Shown here: positions 52,925 to 61,384 of the stretch, piece after piece
Numbering within the stretch: position 1 is the stretch's first letter
Layout of the letters: each line of letters opens with the position of its first letter
Assembly (NCBI GenBank): GCA_963828415.1
Contig: CAWHEI010000001.1
Coordinates: forward strand, 186,001 to 250,000
From: Sva-07 sp963828415
GTDB taxonomy: Bacteria > Actinomycetota > Acidimicrobiia > Acidimicrobiales > Ilumatobacteraceae
Reading direction: 5' to 3'
DNA: 64,000 nt
Translations under genes and position numbers: made by a program
Notes under the pieces: generated by a model
What the model was told of the DNA's origin: nothing
Seen by the model: the letters and a program-made list of their open reading frames with translations, nothing else
Databases searched by the model: none

Positions 52925-54826
52925 ATGGCAACGCTCCCCGCTGGAACCTGGCCGTCACCGATCACCGCCCGGTCGTTGGTGGCGGGATCGGTTGGAATCA
53001 GCGAGGTGGTCCCCGACGGCGATGACGTCTGGTGGGCCGAGTCACGCCCGGACAACGGCGGACGAACCACGCTCGTGCGCTGGCGCGACGGATCGGCGCA
53101 GGATGTGACGCCACCCGAGGTCAACGTTCGCACGAGCGTGCACGAGTACGGCGGCGGAGCATGGTGGGCCGCCGACGGCGTTGCCTACTACAGCGAGTTC
53201 GGCGACCAGCGCCTGCGCCGGATCGAGCCGGGAAGTGAGCCGGTGCTGCTGACCGCAGAACCGGCGGTGCCGCGAGGACTGCGATACGCCGACGGGCGAC
53301 CGACCCCCGACGGTGAATGGTATGTGTGCGTCCACGAGCGTCACGGGGACGGCGAGCCGGTCAACGAGATCGTCGCGGTGGCCACCGACGGGTCGATGCG
53401 CACCGAAGTGATCGCGTCCGGTGCCGACTTCTACGCCGCGCCGCGGCTGTCGCCCGACGGTCGCTCGGTCGTGTGGATCCAGTGGATGCACCCGAACATG
53501 CCGTGGGACTCGACCGAGCTGTGGATCGCTGATCTCGACGGTGCCTCGGTGCGCAACGCTCGCAAGCTCGTCGGCAACGGTGACGAGGCACTCCAGGAGC
53601 CGCTCTGGTGGCGGGACGGAACCCTCGTCGTCGTCACCGACCGCGACGAGTGGTGGAACCTGTACCGGGTCGATCTCGCGACCGGAGATCTGACGCCGGA
53701 GGCCGTCGGACCGTTCGAGATCGTCGAGCCGCACTGGGTGTTCGGTGGTGCTCGCCATGCCGAGGGCGCCCATGTGCTCGGCGATCCGAGCGGCGACCGG
53801 CTCAGCATCGAGGTGCGCCGAGACATCGATCCACCATTCACGACGGTCGGCTCGTTGCGGCGAGCGGGCGACACATTCACGTTCGTCGGGAGCTCGTACA
53901 CGATCAGCAACGAAGTGGTGCGGATCCAGGGCGACCGGATCGAGATCCTGCGGCCAGGCCACGATCTCGGCTTCGATCACGGGTTTCTCCCGGAGCCCGA
54001 GCTGATCACGTTCCCGACCAGCGGCGACGACGTTGCCCATGGCGTGTACTACGCGCCGGCGCATCCCGACGTCGAGCTGCCGAGCGGCGAGCGTCCACCA
54101 TTGATGGTCTTCGTCCATGGCGGACCGACCGGATCCGCGCAGCGGCGCCTCGTGCCTGGTCGCGGTCATCGTTTCTGGACGAGCCGAGGTGTCGCGGTCG
54201 TCGACGTCGACTACCGGGGGAGCACCCGGTACGGGCGCACCTATCGCCGCAAGCTGCTCGGGAACTGGTGCGTGCTCGACGTCGACGATGCCGTTGCCGC
54301 AGCACGGTTCCTCGCCGATCGCGGCGACGTCGACAGCGAGCGCCTCGTGATCGAAGGTGGGAGCTCGGGCGGCACGTTGGTGCTTCTGGCGATCGCCAAC
54401 CATCGCGTGTTCGCCGCCGGCACCAACCTGTTCGGCGTGACCGACATGTCGGCACTGATCACCGACGACCACAAGTTCGAGTCGCAGTACACGTTCGGCC
54501 TCATCGGGCCGTGGCCCGAAGCGGCCGACGAATACGCCCGTCGCTCGCCGATCAACTTCCCGGAGCGGCTGTCAGCGCCGCTGCTCGTCCTGCAGGGCAG
54601 CGACGACACGGTGGTCCCGCCGGCGCACTCCGAACGGATCGTCGAGGCGTTGCGCTCCAACGGACTGCCGGTCGCCTACCAGACCTTCGACGGTGAAGGC
54701 CACGGCTTCCGCAGCGCCGAATCGATCGTGCGATGGTTCGAGTCCGATCTGTACTTCTACGGTCGCGTCCTCGGCTTCGATCCCGCCGACGACATCGCAT
54801 CGTTCGAGATCGAGAACCTCCGCTGA
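52925..54826 (+). CDS. S9 family prolyl oligopeptidase-type serine peptidase (acylaminoacyl peptidase-like)
   Basis: The 633-residue protein has an N-terminal beta-propeller (residues about 10-370, SVHEYGGGAWWAADGVAYYS, APRLSPDGRSVVWIQWMHPN) and a C-terminal alpha/beta-hydrolase domain. The nucleophile motif is VIEGGSSGGTLVLLAIANHR (GxSxG Ser near residue 482), the Asp lies in LLVLQGSDDTVVPPAHSERI and the His in FDGEGHGFRS. It should cleave short peptides or acylated N-termini, mostly cytoplasmic. No signal peptide is visible. It follows the phosphotransferase gene by 9 nt. Confidence 0.9.
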   Translation: MATLPAGTWPSPITARSLVAGSVGISEVVPDGDDVWWAESRPDNGGRTTLVRWRDGSAQDVTPPEVNVRTSVHEYGGGAWWAADGVAYYSEFGDQRLRRIEPGSEPVLLTAEPAVPRGLRYADGRPTPDGEWYVCVHERHGDGEPVNEIVAVATDGSMRTEVIASGADFYAAPRLSPDGRSVVWIQWMHPNMPWDSTELWIADLDGASVRNARKLVGNGDEALQEPLWWRDGTLVVVTDRDEWWNLYRVDLATGDLTPEAVGPFEIVEPHWVFGGARHAEGAHVLGDPSGDRLSIEVRRDIDPPFTTVGSLRRAGDTFTFVGSSYTISNEVVRIQGDRIEILRPGHDLGFDHGFLPEPELITFPTSGDDVAHGVYYAPAHPDVELPSGERPPLMVFVHGGPTGSAQRRLVPGRGHRFWTSRGVAVVDVDYRGSTRYGRTYRRKLLGNWCVLDVDDAVAAARFLADRGDVDSERLVIEGGSSGGTLVLLAIANHRVFAAGTNLFGVTDMSALITDDHKFESQYTFGLIGPWPEAADEYARRSPINFPERLSAPLLVLQGSDDTVVPPAHSERIVEALRSNGLPVAYQTFDGEGHGFRSAESIVRWFESDLYFYGRVLGFDPADDIASFEIENLR

Positions 54827-54842
54827 CCGGCCGCTACCTTCG

Positions 54843-55355
54843 ATGCCCATGAAGGATCATCCCGACGACCATCTGGCCGAACGATTCGACGCGATGAGCG
54901 ATCGGGACAAGATCGACTTCATGATCGAGACGAACGGGTGGGCGCTCGAAGCGGTCCAGCCCGACGGCGACAGCACGCCGCCGACGCCCAGTTACGCGTA
55001 CACCATCGGCCTGACGGCCGACGTCGGCTTCCCGGAGGTGGTCGTGTTCGGCCTCACGCCGGCGGCATCGAAGGGGCTGCTCACGTTGGTCGCGGACGCC
55101 TGCCGTGGCGGCACCGAGATCCCGATTGGCGTCGAGGTGGTCGGCTTGCTCGACAACGAACTTCGGTGCCTGTTCGCGCCGGTCGATCTCGGCCCGTGGG
55201 GGCCGTACTTCACGACCGCGACCAACTGGTACGCCGGCCAGCCGTTCGACGTGGTGCAACTGATGTACCCCGACCGCAATGGCTTCATGCCCTACGAGAC
55301 CGGCTACGAGCAGCGCATGACGCTCGCCCAACCCGTCATCGGCTCGATCGCCTGA
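54843..55355 (+). CDS. DUF4262 domain protein
   Basis: The 170-residue product (from MPMKDH; an internal ATG at 54849 is possible) has the DUF4262 core PSYAYTIGLTADVGFPEVVV with NWYAGQPFDVVQLMYPDRNG near the C-terminus. The family is found widely in actinobacteria and has no assigned function. The gene lies 16 nt after the S9 peptidase. Two copies of the family A palindrome follow its stop. Confidence 0.8.
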   Translation: MPMKDHPDDHLAERFDAMSDRDKIDFMIETNGWALEAVQPDGDSTPPTPSYAYTIGLTADVGFPEVVVFGLTPAASKGLLTLVADACRGGTEIPIGVEVVGLLDNELRCLFAPVDLGPWGPYFTTATNWYAGQPFDVVQLMYPDRNGFMPYETGYEQRMTLAQPVIGSIA

Positions 55356-55374
55356 CCCCACACAGTCAGCCCGC

Positions 55375-55473
55375 GATGAGCCAAACCGCCGTATCCGGTC
55401 GGTTCGCTCATCGCAGCGGGTTGTCGGGGCCCCTCGATGAGCGAAACCGCCGTATCCGGTCGGTTCGCTCATC
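55375..55473. repeat. Two 38-nt family A palindromes downstream of the DUF4262 gene
   Basis: Copies at 55375-55412 and 55436-55473 run from GATGAGC to GCTCATC with the interior AAACCGCCGTATCCGGTCGG. They are 61 bp apart, the same spacing as the tandem array at 10880. In these copies the arms pair as GATGAGC(C/G)AA and TTCGCTCATC with ACCG/CGGT further in. They follow the stop of the DUF4262 gene by 19 nt and precede metX. Confidence 0.92.
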
Positions 55474-55583
55474 GCAGCGGGTGGCCGTGGTTGGGCGTGG
55501 GATACCTTCCAGCCGGGCATCGGATGGCGTTGCTACCATGCGCCGCACGGGAACGGCGTGATCGCGTCGGCCCGCTCGATCCG

Positions 55584-56777
55584 ATGACGACACCTCCGCC
55601 CCTCCCGGTGACCGGCGCCTGGTCGGTCGGCGACGAACCCGGACATCGACAGTTCTTCACCTTCGCCCAGGACCGACGGTTTGCGCTCGATTGCGGTGTG
55701 GCGCTGTCGGACGTGGTGGTCGCCTACGAGACCTGGGGGCGACTCGACGCCGACGGCTCGAACGCCATCCTGCTGTGCCATGCCTGGACGGGTGACAGCC
55801 ACGCTGCAGGCCCGTCCGGACGAGGGCACCCGACGCCTGGGTGGTGGGACGACTCGGTCGGGCCGGGCAAGCCGATCGACACCGACAAGTACTTCGTCGT
55901 GTGTGCCAACGTGCTCGGAGGTTGCCAGGGATCGACCGGGCCGGCGTCGCCGCACCCACTCGACGGCAAGCCCTACGGTTCGCGCTTCCCTGTGGTCACG
56001 ATCCGCGACATGGTTCGCGCTCAAGCGCAGCTCGGCCAGCACCTCGGTGTGGTGAAGTGGCTGTCGGTGATCGGTGGCTCGATGGGCGGCATGCAGGCGT
56101 TGGAGTGGGCCGTGATGTACCCGCGTCGCGTCGGATCACTGGTTGCGGTCGCCACGTGCATGCAGGCGACCGCGCAGCAGATCGCGTGGGGTGCGATCGG
56201 CCGACGGGCGATCCGCCTCGATCCGAAGTGGCGAGGCGGCGACTACTACGACGCCGAGCCGGGCGACGGGCCCGCCGAAGGTCTCGAGATCGCCCGGATG
56301 GTCGCGCAGGTCACCTTCCGGAGCGACAACGTGTTCACCGATCGATTCGGGCGCGAACTCGCCGACAAGGCCGCCGTTGGCGACACCCTCGGGATGTGGC
56401 AACGCTTCGAGGTCGAGCGGTACCTGGAATACCACGGGGTGAAACTGGCGCGCCGTTTCGACACCAACAGCTACCTGGCGATCGGCAAGGCGATGGACCT
56501 GCACGACGTTGCACGGGGTCGCGGATCGCTCGAACGGGCGATGCTGCGGGTGGCGGCGCCGACGATGACGGTCGGGATCTGGAGCGACATGCTCTATCCC
56601 GCGTACCAACAACGCCAGATCCACGACGCCGTTGCGGGCAACGGTGTGCCGTGCGAGTACGTGGAGATCGACTCGCCTCATGGGCACGACGCGTTCCTGA
56701 TCAACAGCGACCAACTGGCCGAGCCGCTGGAGCGATTCCTCGGCACGGCGTCGAAGTCGCTGTCGTCGACGGCCTGA
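55584..56777 (+). CDS. metX: Homoserine O-acetyltransferase
   Basis: The 397-residue alpha/beta-hydrolase enzyme starts MTTPPPLPVTGAWSVGDEPG. It has the MetX signatures AYETWGRLDADGSNAILLCH, VVCANVLGGCQGSTGPASPH, the nucleophile elbow VIGGSMGGMQALEWAVMYPR and the C-terminal IDSPHGHDAFLINSDQL with catalytic His. It acetylates homoserine for methionine synthesis by direct sulfhydrylation; the family can also use succinyl-CoA. No metY is adjacent. No SAM riboswitch is evident upstream, where two family A palindromes lie instead. Confidence 0.93.
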   Translation: MTTPPPLPVTGAWSVGDEPGHRQFFTFAQDRRFALDCGVALSDVVVAYETWGRLDADGSNAILLCHAWTGDSHAAGPSGRGHPTPGWWDDSVGPGKPIDTDKYFVVCANVLGGCQGSTGPASPHPLDGKPYGSRFPVVTIRDMVRAQAQLGQHLGVVKWLSVIGGSMGGMQALEWAVMYPRRVGSLVAVATCMQATAQQIAWGAIGRRAIRLDPKWRGGDYYDAEPGDGPAEGLEIARMVAQVTFRSDNVFTDRFGRELADKAAVGDTLGMWQRFEVERYLEYHGVKLARRFDTNSYLAIGKAMDLHDVARGRGSLERAMLRVAAPTMTVGIWSDMLYPAYQQRQIHDAVAGNGVPCEYVEIDSPHGHDAFLINSDQLAEPLERFLGTASKSLSSTA

Positions 56778-56779
56778 CC

Positions 56780-57559
56780 GTGCCGGAGGGCCTGGAAGCC
56801 GAGATCTGGCGTCGCGCCTGCGAACCGCTCGTGGGTCGGACGATTCTCGAGGTCGACGTCGATGTGCGTGTGGTCGCTGAAGGATTCGCGGACGTGGTGG
56901 CCGGTGCCATGTTCACCGGAACTCGCCGACGGGGCAAGGTGGTGCTTCTCGACACCGATGGCGCAACCATCGGGCTGCACTTCGGGATGACCGGCCGCCT
57001 CGTCGTCGACGGCGGTGCGGCGATCGAGAAGCTGGCCTACGCGTCGGGTCGTGATGACCCGGCATGGGACCGCCTGGTGCTGTTCGCCACCCCGAACGGT
57101 CGCGCAGGCCCGCCGGCACTGCGATTCAACGACCCTCGCCGCCTGGGACACGTGTCGCTCGATCCTGCCCTCGATCACCTCGGCATCGACTTCTCCGAGG
57201 TGACGCCGCAGCGCCTCGGCAGTGCGCTCGCCGGTCGGCGTGGCGTGTTGAAGTCGGTGCTGCTCGATCAAGAGGTCGTGGCCGGCCTCGGGAATCTCTG
57301 CGCCGACGAAGTGCTGTGGTGGGCCGACCTCGACCCGAGACGAACCGCCGACACATTGACCCCCGACGAAGTCACACGACTCGCGACGATGATCCGCCGT
57401 CGATTGCCCATCATGCTGGCCCGGGGTGGCAGCACGACGGGCGTGTTGAGTCCATCGATTCGCTCAACGTGTCCGCCGTGCGAGCGCGACGGAACGCCGC
57501 TCGCACGGGTCTCTCTCGGTGGACGTACCACGATCTGGTGTCCGCGACACCAGCGGTGA
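56780..57559 (+). CDS. Fpg/Nei family DNA glycosylase
   Basis: From GTG 56780 the product is 259 residues opening VPEGLEAEIWRRACEPLVGR; after removal of the initiator, Pro1-Glu2 is the catalytic pair of Fpg/Nei enzymes. An N-terminal beta-sandwich (GLHFGMTGRLVVDGG) is followed by the helix-two-turn-helix segment LKSVLLDQEVVAGLGNLCAD. The C-terminal zinc finger reads CPPCERDGTPL and then TIWCPRHQR, so the last ligand is His where Fpg usually has Cys. It would excise oxidised bases and cut abasic sites. The start overlaps no neighbour; metX ends 2 nt before it. Confidence 0.86.
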   Translation: MPEGLEAEIWRRACEPLVGRTILEVDVDVRVVAEGFADVVAGAMFTGTRRRGKVVLLDTDGATIGLHFGMTGRLVVDGGAAIEKLAYASGRDDPAWDRLVLFATPNGRAGPPALRFNDPRRLGHVSLDPALDHLGIDFSEVTPQRLGSALAGRRGVLKSVLLDQEVVAGLGNLCADEVLWWADLDPRRTADTLTPDEVTRLATMIRRRLPIMLARGGSTTGVLSPSIRSTCPPCERDGTPLARVSLGGRTTIWCPRHQR

Positions 57560-57600
57560 TCCGTGGTGAAGGCGGCCTGAGCTGGCACAATCGTGGGCCC

Positions 57601-58263
57601 GTGCCCATCGTCGCTTCACGTCTCGCTCTCGCACCGCTGCCGGCCGTCGCGCTGGTCGGCGTCGGCGACCCCAGCTCGACGCGCCTCGTGTATGCGATGG
57701 TGATCGGACTCGTGGCCATCGGTGTGGTGCTGATCCTCCTCGGTGTCTGGATCCTCCGTCAGACCAAGCCCGATCTCGAGGTGCTCGCTCCGCTCGAACG
57801 TATGGGTGACGGCGACTGGAAGAAGAAGGACACATCGACGCAGCGACGGATGCTCGACGAGCTCCGTCCTGAGGGAGCACATCCACTGACGCCCGCAACG
57901 AGACCCCCGTCGATCGATCGCGACTTCGAACAGGCGGACCACCCGGTGACCTCGTTCAGCGACCTGGGACCCGGCGTCGGCGCCGAACAACGAGATCCGA
58001 CGCCCACCGGAGCTGAGATCGATGTCGGCCTCGAGACCGACGCCGACTCGGACGCCGACGAGTCCGAGGACCGGCCACATGACGAACCCGACGAGTCCGG
58101 CGAGTCCGAGGACCGGCCGCATGACCAGCCCGACGAGTCCGGCGAGTCCGGCGAGTCCGACGAGTCCGACGAGTCCGACGACCGACCACATGACGAGTCC
58201 GACGACCGGCCACATGACGAGTCGGACGAGTCCGACGATGCGGTGTCGGATTCGATCGGCTGA
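57601..58263 (+). CDS. Single-pass membrane protein with highly acidic repetitive tail
   Basis: From GTG 57601 the product is about 220 residues. An N-terminal stretch (SRLALAPLPAVALVG) is followed by a strong membrane helix (LVYAMVIGLVAIGVVLILLG) and a basic-polar segment (LERMGDGDWKKKDTSTQRRM). Beyond residue about 145 the sequence is a run of DESGES, DRPHDES and DESDESDD units, acidic and low complexity. No domain is recognised. The acidic tail makes homology searches unreliable. It converges with the acyl-CoA synthetase gene 7 nt away. Confidence 0.7.
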   Translation: MPIVASRLALAPLPAVALVGVGDPSSTRLVYAMVIGLVAIGVVLILLGVWILRQTKPDLEVLAPLERMGDGDWKKKDTSTQRRMLDELRPEGAHPLTPATRPPSIDRDFEQADHPVTSFSDLGPGVGAEQRDPTPTGAEIDVGLETDADSDADESEDRPHDEPDESGESEDRPHDQPDESGESGESDESDESDDRPHDESDDRPHDESDESDDAVSDSIG

Positions 58264-58269
58264 CGACGC

Positions 58270-59901
58270 TCAGCCGACGTTGCGCTCGTGGCCCTCCCAG
58301 TACGGCGCGCGGAGTTCTCGCTTGAGGACCTTCATCGCGCCGGAGAGCGGCAGCGGTTCGGTGCGGAACGTGACGGACTTCGGCACCTTGTAGCCGGCAA
58401 TGTATTCGCGAGCGTGGTCGATGATCTCGACGTCGGAGGCGTTTGCGCCCTCGCGCAGCACCACGATCGCATGCACGGCTTCGCCCCACTCGTCGCTCGG
58501 TACACCGATCACGGCCACCTGCAGGACTGCGGGGTGGCTGGCGATCGCGTTCTCGACCTCGGCGGAATACACGTTCTCGCCGCCCGTGACGATCATGTCC
58601 TTCACTCGGTCGACGAGGTAGAGGTACCCCTCGTCGTCGAGGTACCCGGCATCGCCCGAGTGATACCAGCCATCGGCGAAGGCCTCCGCCGTCGCCTCCG
58701 GCTTGTTCCAGTATCCGATCATGAAGTTGCCGCCGCGTGCGCAGACCTCACCGGGCACACCGCTGGGGAGCTCGGTGCCGTCGACGTCGCGGATCGACAA
58801 GTCCACCCCGGTGATCGGTGATCCGGCCGATCGGAGCAGCTTCCCGCCCGAGCGGTGGTCCTCGGGTCGCAGCACGGTCAGCACCGGAGACGCCTCGGTC
58901 ATCCCGTACACCTGCCAGAGACTCAGCTCGGGGTAGAGCTGAGCAAGCTTCTCGAGCAGGACCTGCGGCATCGGCGAGGCCCCGTACCCGATGTCGGTCA
59001 GCGGCGCGAGCGCGTCGGTGGTGAAGTCGGGGTGCGACAAGGTCATCCCGATCATGGTCGGCACCATGACGGTGAAGGTCGGCTGGTGCTCGCGGATTGC
59101 GCGCATCACGCCGACCGGCTCGAACATCGGCACGGTCACGATGTGTCCGCCGACGGCCGGCAACGACGTCATCGTGAGCGTCGAGGCGGCGTGGAACATC
59201 GGAGTCTGGAGCAGGAACGACGAGTCCGAGCGGTACGGCAGCGCCATCATGCAGTGGTACGCGTTCATGATCTGGCCGCGCTGGTCGGACAGCACGCCCT
59301 TGGGCAGACCGGTCGTGCCACCGGTGTACATCAGCACCACGGGATCGGACTCGTCGCCCTCATCGGGGATCACGGGCGACGCCGCGGCGAGCATGTCGGC
59401 GTAGCGCATCGTGTGTGGCGCGTCACCGTTGCCGACGAGGATCACGTGCTCGAGTCCGGCCTCGGCCTTGACCTGGTCGATGATCGGTGCGAAGTGCTCA
59501 TCGACGAAACAGACGGTGCTGCCCGAGTCCTGGAGGACGTAGGCGAGTTCCTTCGGAGCGAAACGGAGGTTGAGCGGGTTCACCACGCCGCCGCCGAGCA
59601 GGGCCGCGTGGAAGAGCACGAGATACTCGGGGGAGTTCGCCATCATCACCGCGAACCGATCGCCGCGGCCGATGCCGAGCCGCTGCAACCCGCCGATCGC
59701 CCGGGCCACCTCGTCGAAGTGCTCGCGGTAGGTGTGGGTCACTCCGGTCGACGCGTCGGTGGTGCACGGGCGATCCGCGTTGCGTTTGGCCGTCGGCAGC
59801 AGGAGCCGATGGAAGATCAGTTCCTTCCTGACGCTCGCCGCGTCGGCTCGGCGCCGGTCGGCGGGATCGTTCGTTGACATCGCTGCGGGATTCTCGGCCA
59901 T
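58270..59901 (-). CDS. AMP-forming acyl-CoA synthetase
   Basis: The 543-residue enzyme starts at ATG 59901, preceded by GGAG at suitable spacing (an ATG at 59940 has none). It has the AMP-binding motif VLMYTGGTTGLPKGVL, the YGMTEASPVLT segment and the hinge region YHSGDAGYLDDEGYLYLVDR with KDMIVTGGENVYSAEVE. The C-terminal Lys lies in LPLSGAMKVLKRELRAP. It activates a carboxylic acid to acyl-CoA. The substrate chain length cannot be read; the sequence is of the FadD-like medium/long-chain type. Confidence 0.88.
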   Translation of the reverse strand: MAENPAAMSTNDPADRRRADAASVRKELIFHRLLLPTAKRNADRPCTTDASTGVTHTYREHFDEVARAIGGLQRLGIGRGDRFAVMMANSPEYLVLFHAALLGGGVVNPLNLRFAPKELAYVLQDSGSTVCFVDEHFAPIIDQVKAEAGLEHVILVGNGDAPHTMRYADMLAAASPVIPDEGDESDPVVLMYTGGTTGLPKGVLSDQRGQIMNAYHCMMALPYRSDSSFLLQTPMFHAASTLTMTSLPAVGGHIVTVPMFEPVGVMRAIREHQPTFTVMVPTMIGMTLSHPDFTTDALAPLTDIGYGASPMPQVLLEKLAQLYPELSLWQVYGMTEASPVLTVLRPEDHRSGGKLLRSAGSPITGVDLSIRDVDGTELPSGVPGEVCARGGNFMIGYWNKPEATAEAFADGWYHSGDAGYLDDEGYLYLVDRVKDMIVTGGENVYSAEVENAIASHPAVLQVAVIGVPSDEWGEAVHAIVVLREGANASDVEIIDHAREYIAGYKVPKSVTFRTEPLPLSGAMKVLKRELRAPYWEGHERNVG

Positions 59902-60015
59902 GTCGGCTCCATCTGTTGAGGAATCCGCATGATGCCACATGGATCGCCGAGGTTGTTCGTTCTCGCCTCGGGGCCGCTATCATGCTGCTTCGCATACACC
60001 GCTCACAGCGGTCTC

Positions 60016-60091
60016 GCGGACGTGGCTCAGTTGGTAGAGCGCAACCTTGCCAAGGTTGAGGTCGCCGGTTCGATCCCGGTCGTCCGCTCCA
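60016..60091 (+). tRNA. tRNA-Gly (anticodon GCC)
   Basis: The 76-nt cloverleaf runs from GCGGACG (acceptor 5' strand) to CGTCCGC, a T discriminator and an encoded CCA at 60089-60091. The D arm is GCTC-AGTTGGTA-GAGC, the anticodon arm CAACC-TTGCCAA-GGTTG with GCC, and the T arm GCCGG-TTCGATC-CCGGT. A rho-independent terminator follows immediately. Confidence 0.96.
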
Positions 60092-60093
60092 GG

Positions 60094-60120
60094 AACCCCT
60101 GCTTCGGCGGGGGTTTCTTC
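60094..60120 (+). terminator. Rho-independent terminator of tRNA-Gly
   Basis: Immediately after the tRNA, AACCCCTGC pairs with GCGGGGGTT around a TTCG tetraloop (60103-60106), with a T-rich TTCTTC tail. This is the clearest intrinsic terminator in the window. Confidence 0.9.
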
Positions 60121-60128
60121 GCGTCTGC

Positions 60129-60227
60129 GATGAGCGAAACCGCCGTATCCGGTCGGTTCGCTCATCGGTGGGCGGGTTGAGCGGGTTGCGATGAGCGAGA
60201 CCGCCGTGTCCGGTCGGTTCGCTCATC
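60129..60227. repeat. Two 38-nt family A palindromes downstream of tRNA-Gly
   Basis: Copies at 60129-60166 and 60190-60227, again 61 bp apart, read GATGAGCGA(A/G)ACCGCCGT to GCTCATC. They fill most of the 204-bp gap between the tRNA and the amidohydrolase gene; the rest of that gap shows nothing else. Confidence 0.92.
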
Positions 60228-60295
60228 GGGGGGCGGGTTGGGCGGGTCGCGGCTCCGCCTGACGACGGGATCGCCCTGTTCCGTACGATCGGTCG

Positions 60296-61303
60296 ATGGC
60301 TGCACCTCGTCCTGAACCGTCATCGCAAGCGTGGCTCGACTCGGTGGTCGAGGACGTCGTCGATCCCGATGCGCCGATCATCGACCCGCACCATCACCTC
60401 TGGCCGGCCGGAGGATCGATGCCCTACGGGTTGGCGGACCTCGAAGCCGATTTGAGCAGCGGGCACAACATCGTCGACACGGTGTTCGTCGAGTGTGGGG
60501 CCGCGTACGCCCGCAACGGCGATGACGCGTTCGCGCCGGTCGGCGAAACGACATTCGTCACCGGCGAGGCGGAGCGCTCGGACCGTCAGGTGATGGGTGG
60601 CATCGTCGCCCACGCCGACCTCCGTGATGCTTCGAACCTCGATGCGGTGCTCGACGCCCACGACGCAGCGGGCACCGGCCGCTTCCGCGGTATCCGTCAT
60701 GCTGGGTCGCATGCGCTGCACCCCGAGGTCTTGACCATTCCCGGCGGGGCACCCGTCGGGCTCTACGCCGATCCGAATTTCCGTGTGGGTGTCGAGCGGT
60801 TGGGGGAGCGTGGCCTCACTTACGACACGTGGCACTACCACTACCAGAACCGTGACTTCCTCGATCTTGCCCGCAACGTGCCGTCGACCACGATGGTGCT
60901 CGACCACTTCGGCACGCCGCTCGGTGTCGGGCCGTACGAATCGCAACGCGAGCAGATCTTCGAGCAGTGGAAGGCGGACATCGCGGCCATCGCTCGCTGC
61001 GAGAACGTCGTCGCCAAGGTCGGTGGGCTCGCGATGCCCGACAACGGCTTCGGCTGGCACACGGCCGAGCGCCCGCCGACATCCGACGAGTTCATCGAAG
61101 CGCAAGGCCGCTACTACCTCCACACGATCGAACAGTTCGGACCCGAACGATGCATGTTCGAATCGAACTTCCCCGTCGACCGCTTCTCGTTGTCGTATCG
61201 GACGTTCTGGAATGCGGCCAAGAAGCTCGTCGCCGACTTCAGCGCCGCCGAACGCGACGCCATGCTCCGCGGCACCGCCGCCCGCGTGTACCGCCTCAGC
61301 TGA
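60296..61303 (+). CDS. Amidohydrolase family 2 (TIM-barrel metal hydrolase)
   Basis: The 335-residue product has the metal-binding entry APIIDPHHHLWPAGGSMPYG (HxH near residues 33-35), the FRGIRHAGSHALHPEV block, and TTMVLDHFGTPLGVGPYE with a late FESNFPVDRFSLSYRTFWNA. These match the amidohydrolase-2 family of lactonases and decarboxylases, such as 2-pyrone-4,6-dicarboxylate lactonase and rhamnono-lactonase. The substrate is not evident. It converges with the SDR gene, with a family C palindrome between them. Confidence 0.85.
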   Translation: MAAPRPEPSSQAWLDSVVEDVVDPDAPIIDPHHHLWPAGGSMPYGLADLEADLSSGHNIVDTVFVECGAAYARNGDDAFAPVGETTFVTGEAERSDRQVMGGIVAHADLRDASNLDAVLDAHDAAGTGRFRGIRHAGSHALHPEVLTIPGGAPVGLYADPNFRVGVERLGERGLTYDTWHYHYQNRDFLDLARNVPSTTMVLDHFGTPLGVGPYESQREQIFEQWKADIAAIARCENVVAKVGGLAMPDNGFGWHTAERPPTSDEFIEAQGRYYLHTIEQFGPERCMFESNFPVDRFSLSYRTFWNAAKKLVADFSAAERDAMLRGTAARVYRLS

Positions 61304-61320
61304 TCAGACCGGGCTCAACA

Positions 61321-61371
61321 CGTTTGTGTGCGGATTCGGGTGACCCGGTCCACCCGGATCGCAACGCAAAC
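61321..61371. repeat. Palindromic element, family C, in the convergent amidohydrolase/SDR gap
   Basis: CGTTTGTGTGCGGAT at the left and ATCGCAACGCAAAC at the right pair imperfectly. The interior has the CGGGTGACCCGG core shared with 15983-16036. It lies 17 nt after the amidohydrolase stop and 13 nt before the SDR stop, in a tail-to-tail gap like the other copy. Confidence 0.75.
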
Positions 61372-61384
61372 CTGGGTTCTCGCC

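Noticed and set aside
55474..55583. A SAM riboswitch upstream of metX
   Set aside because: I find only family A palindromes and GC-rich sequence; no conserved SAM-I or SAM-II core is visible.
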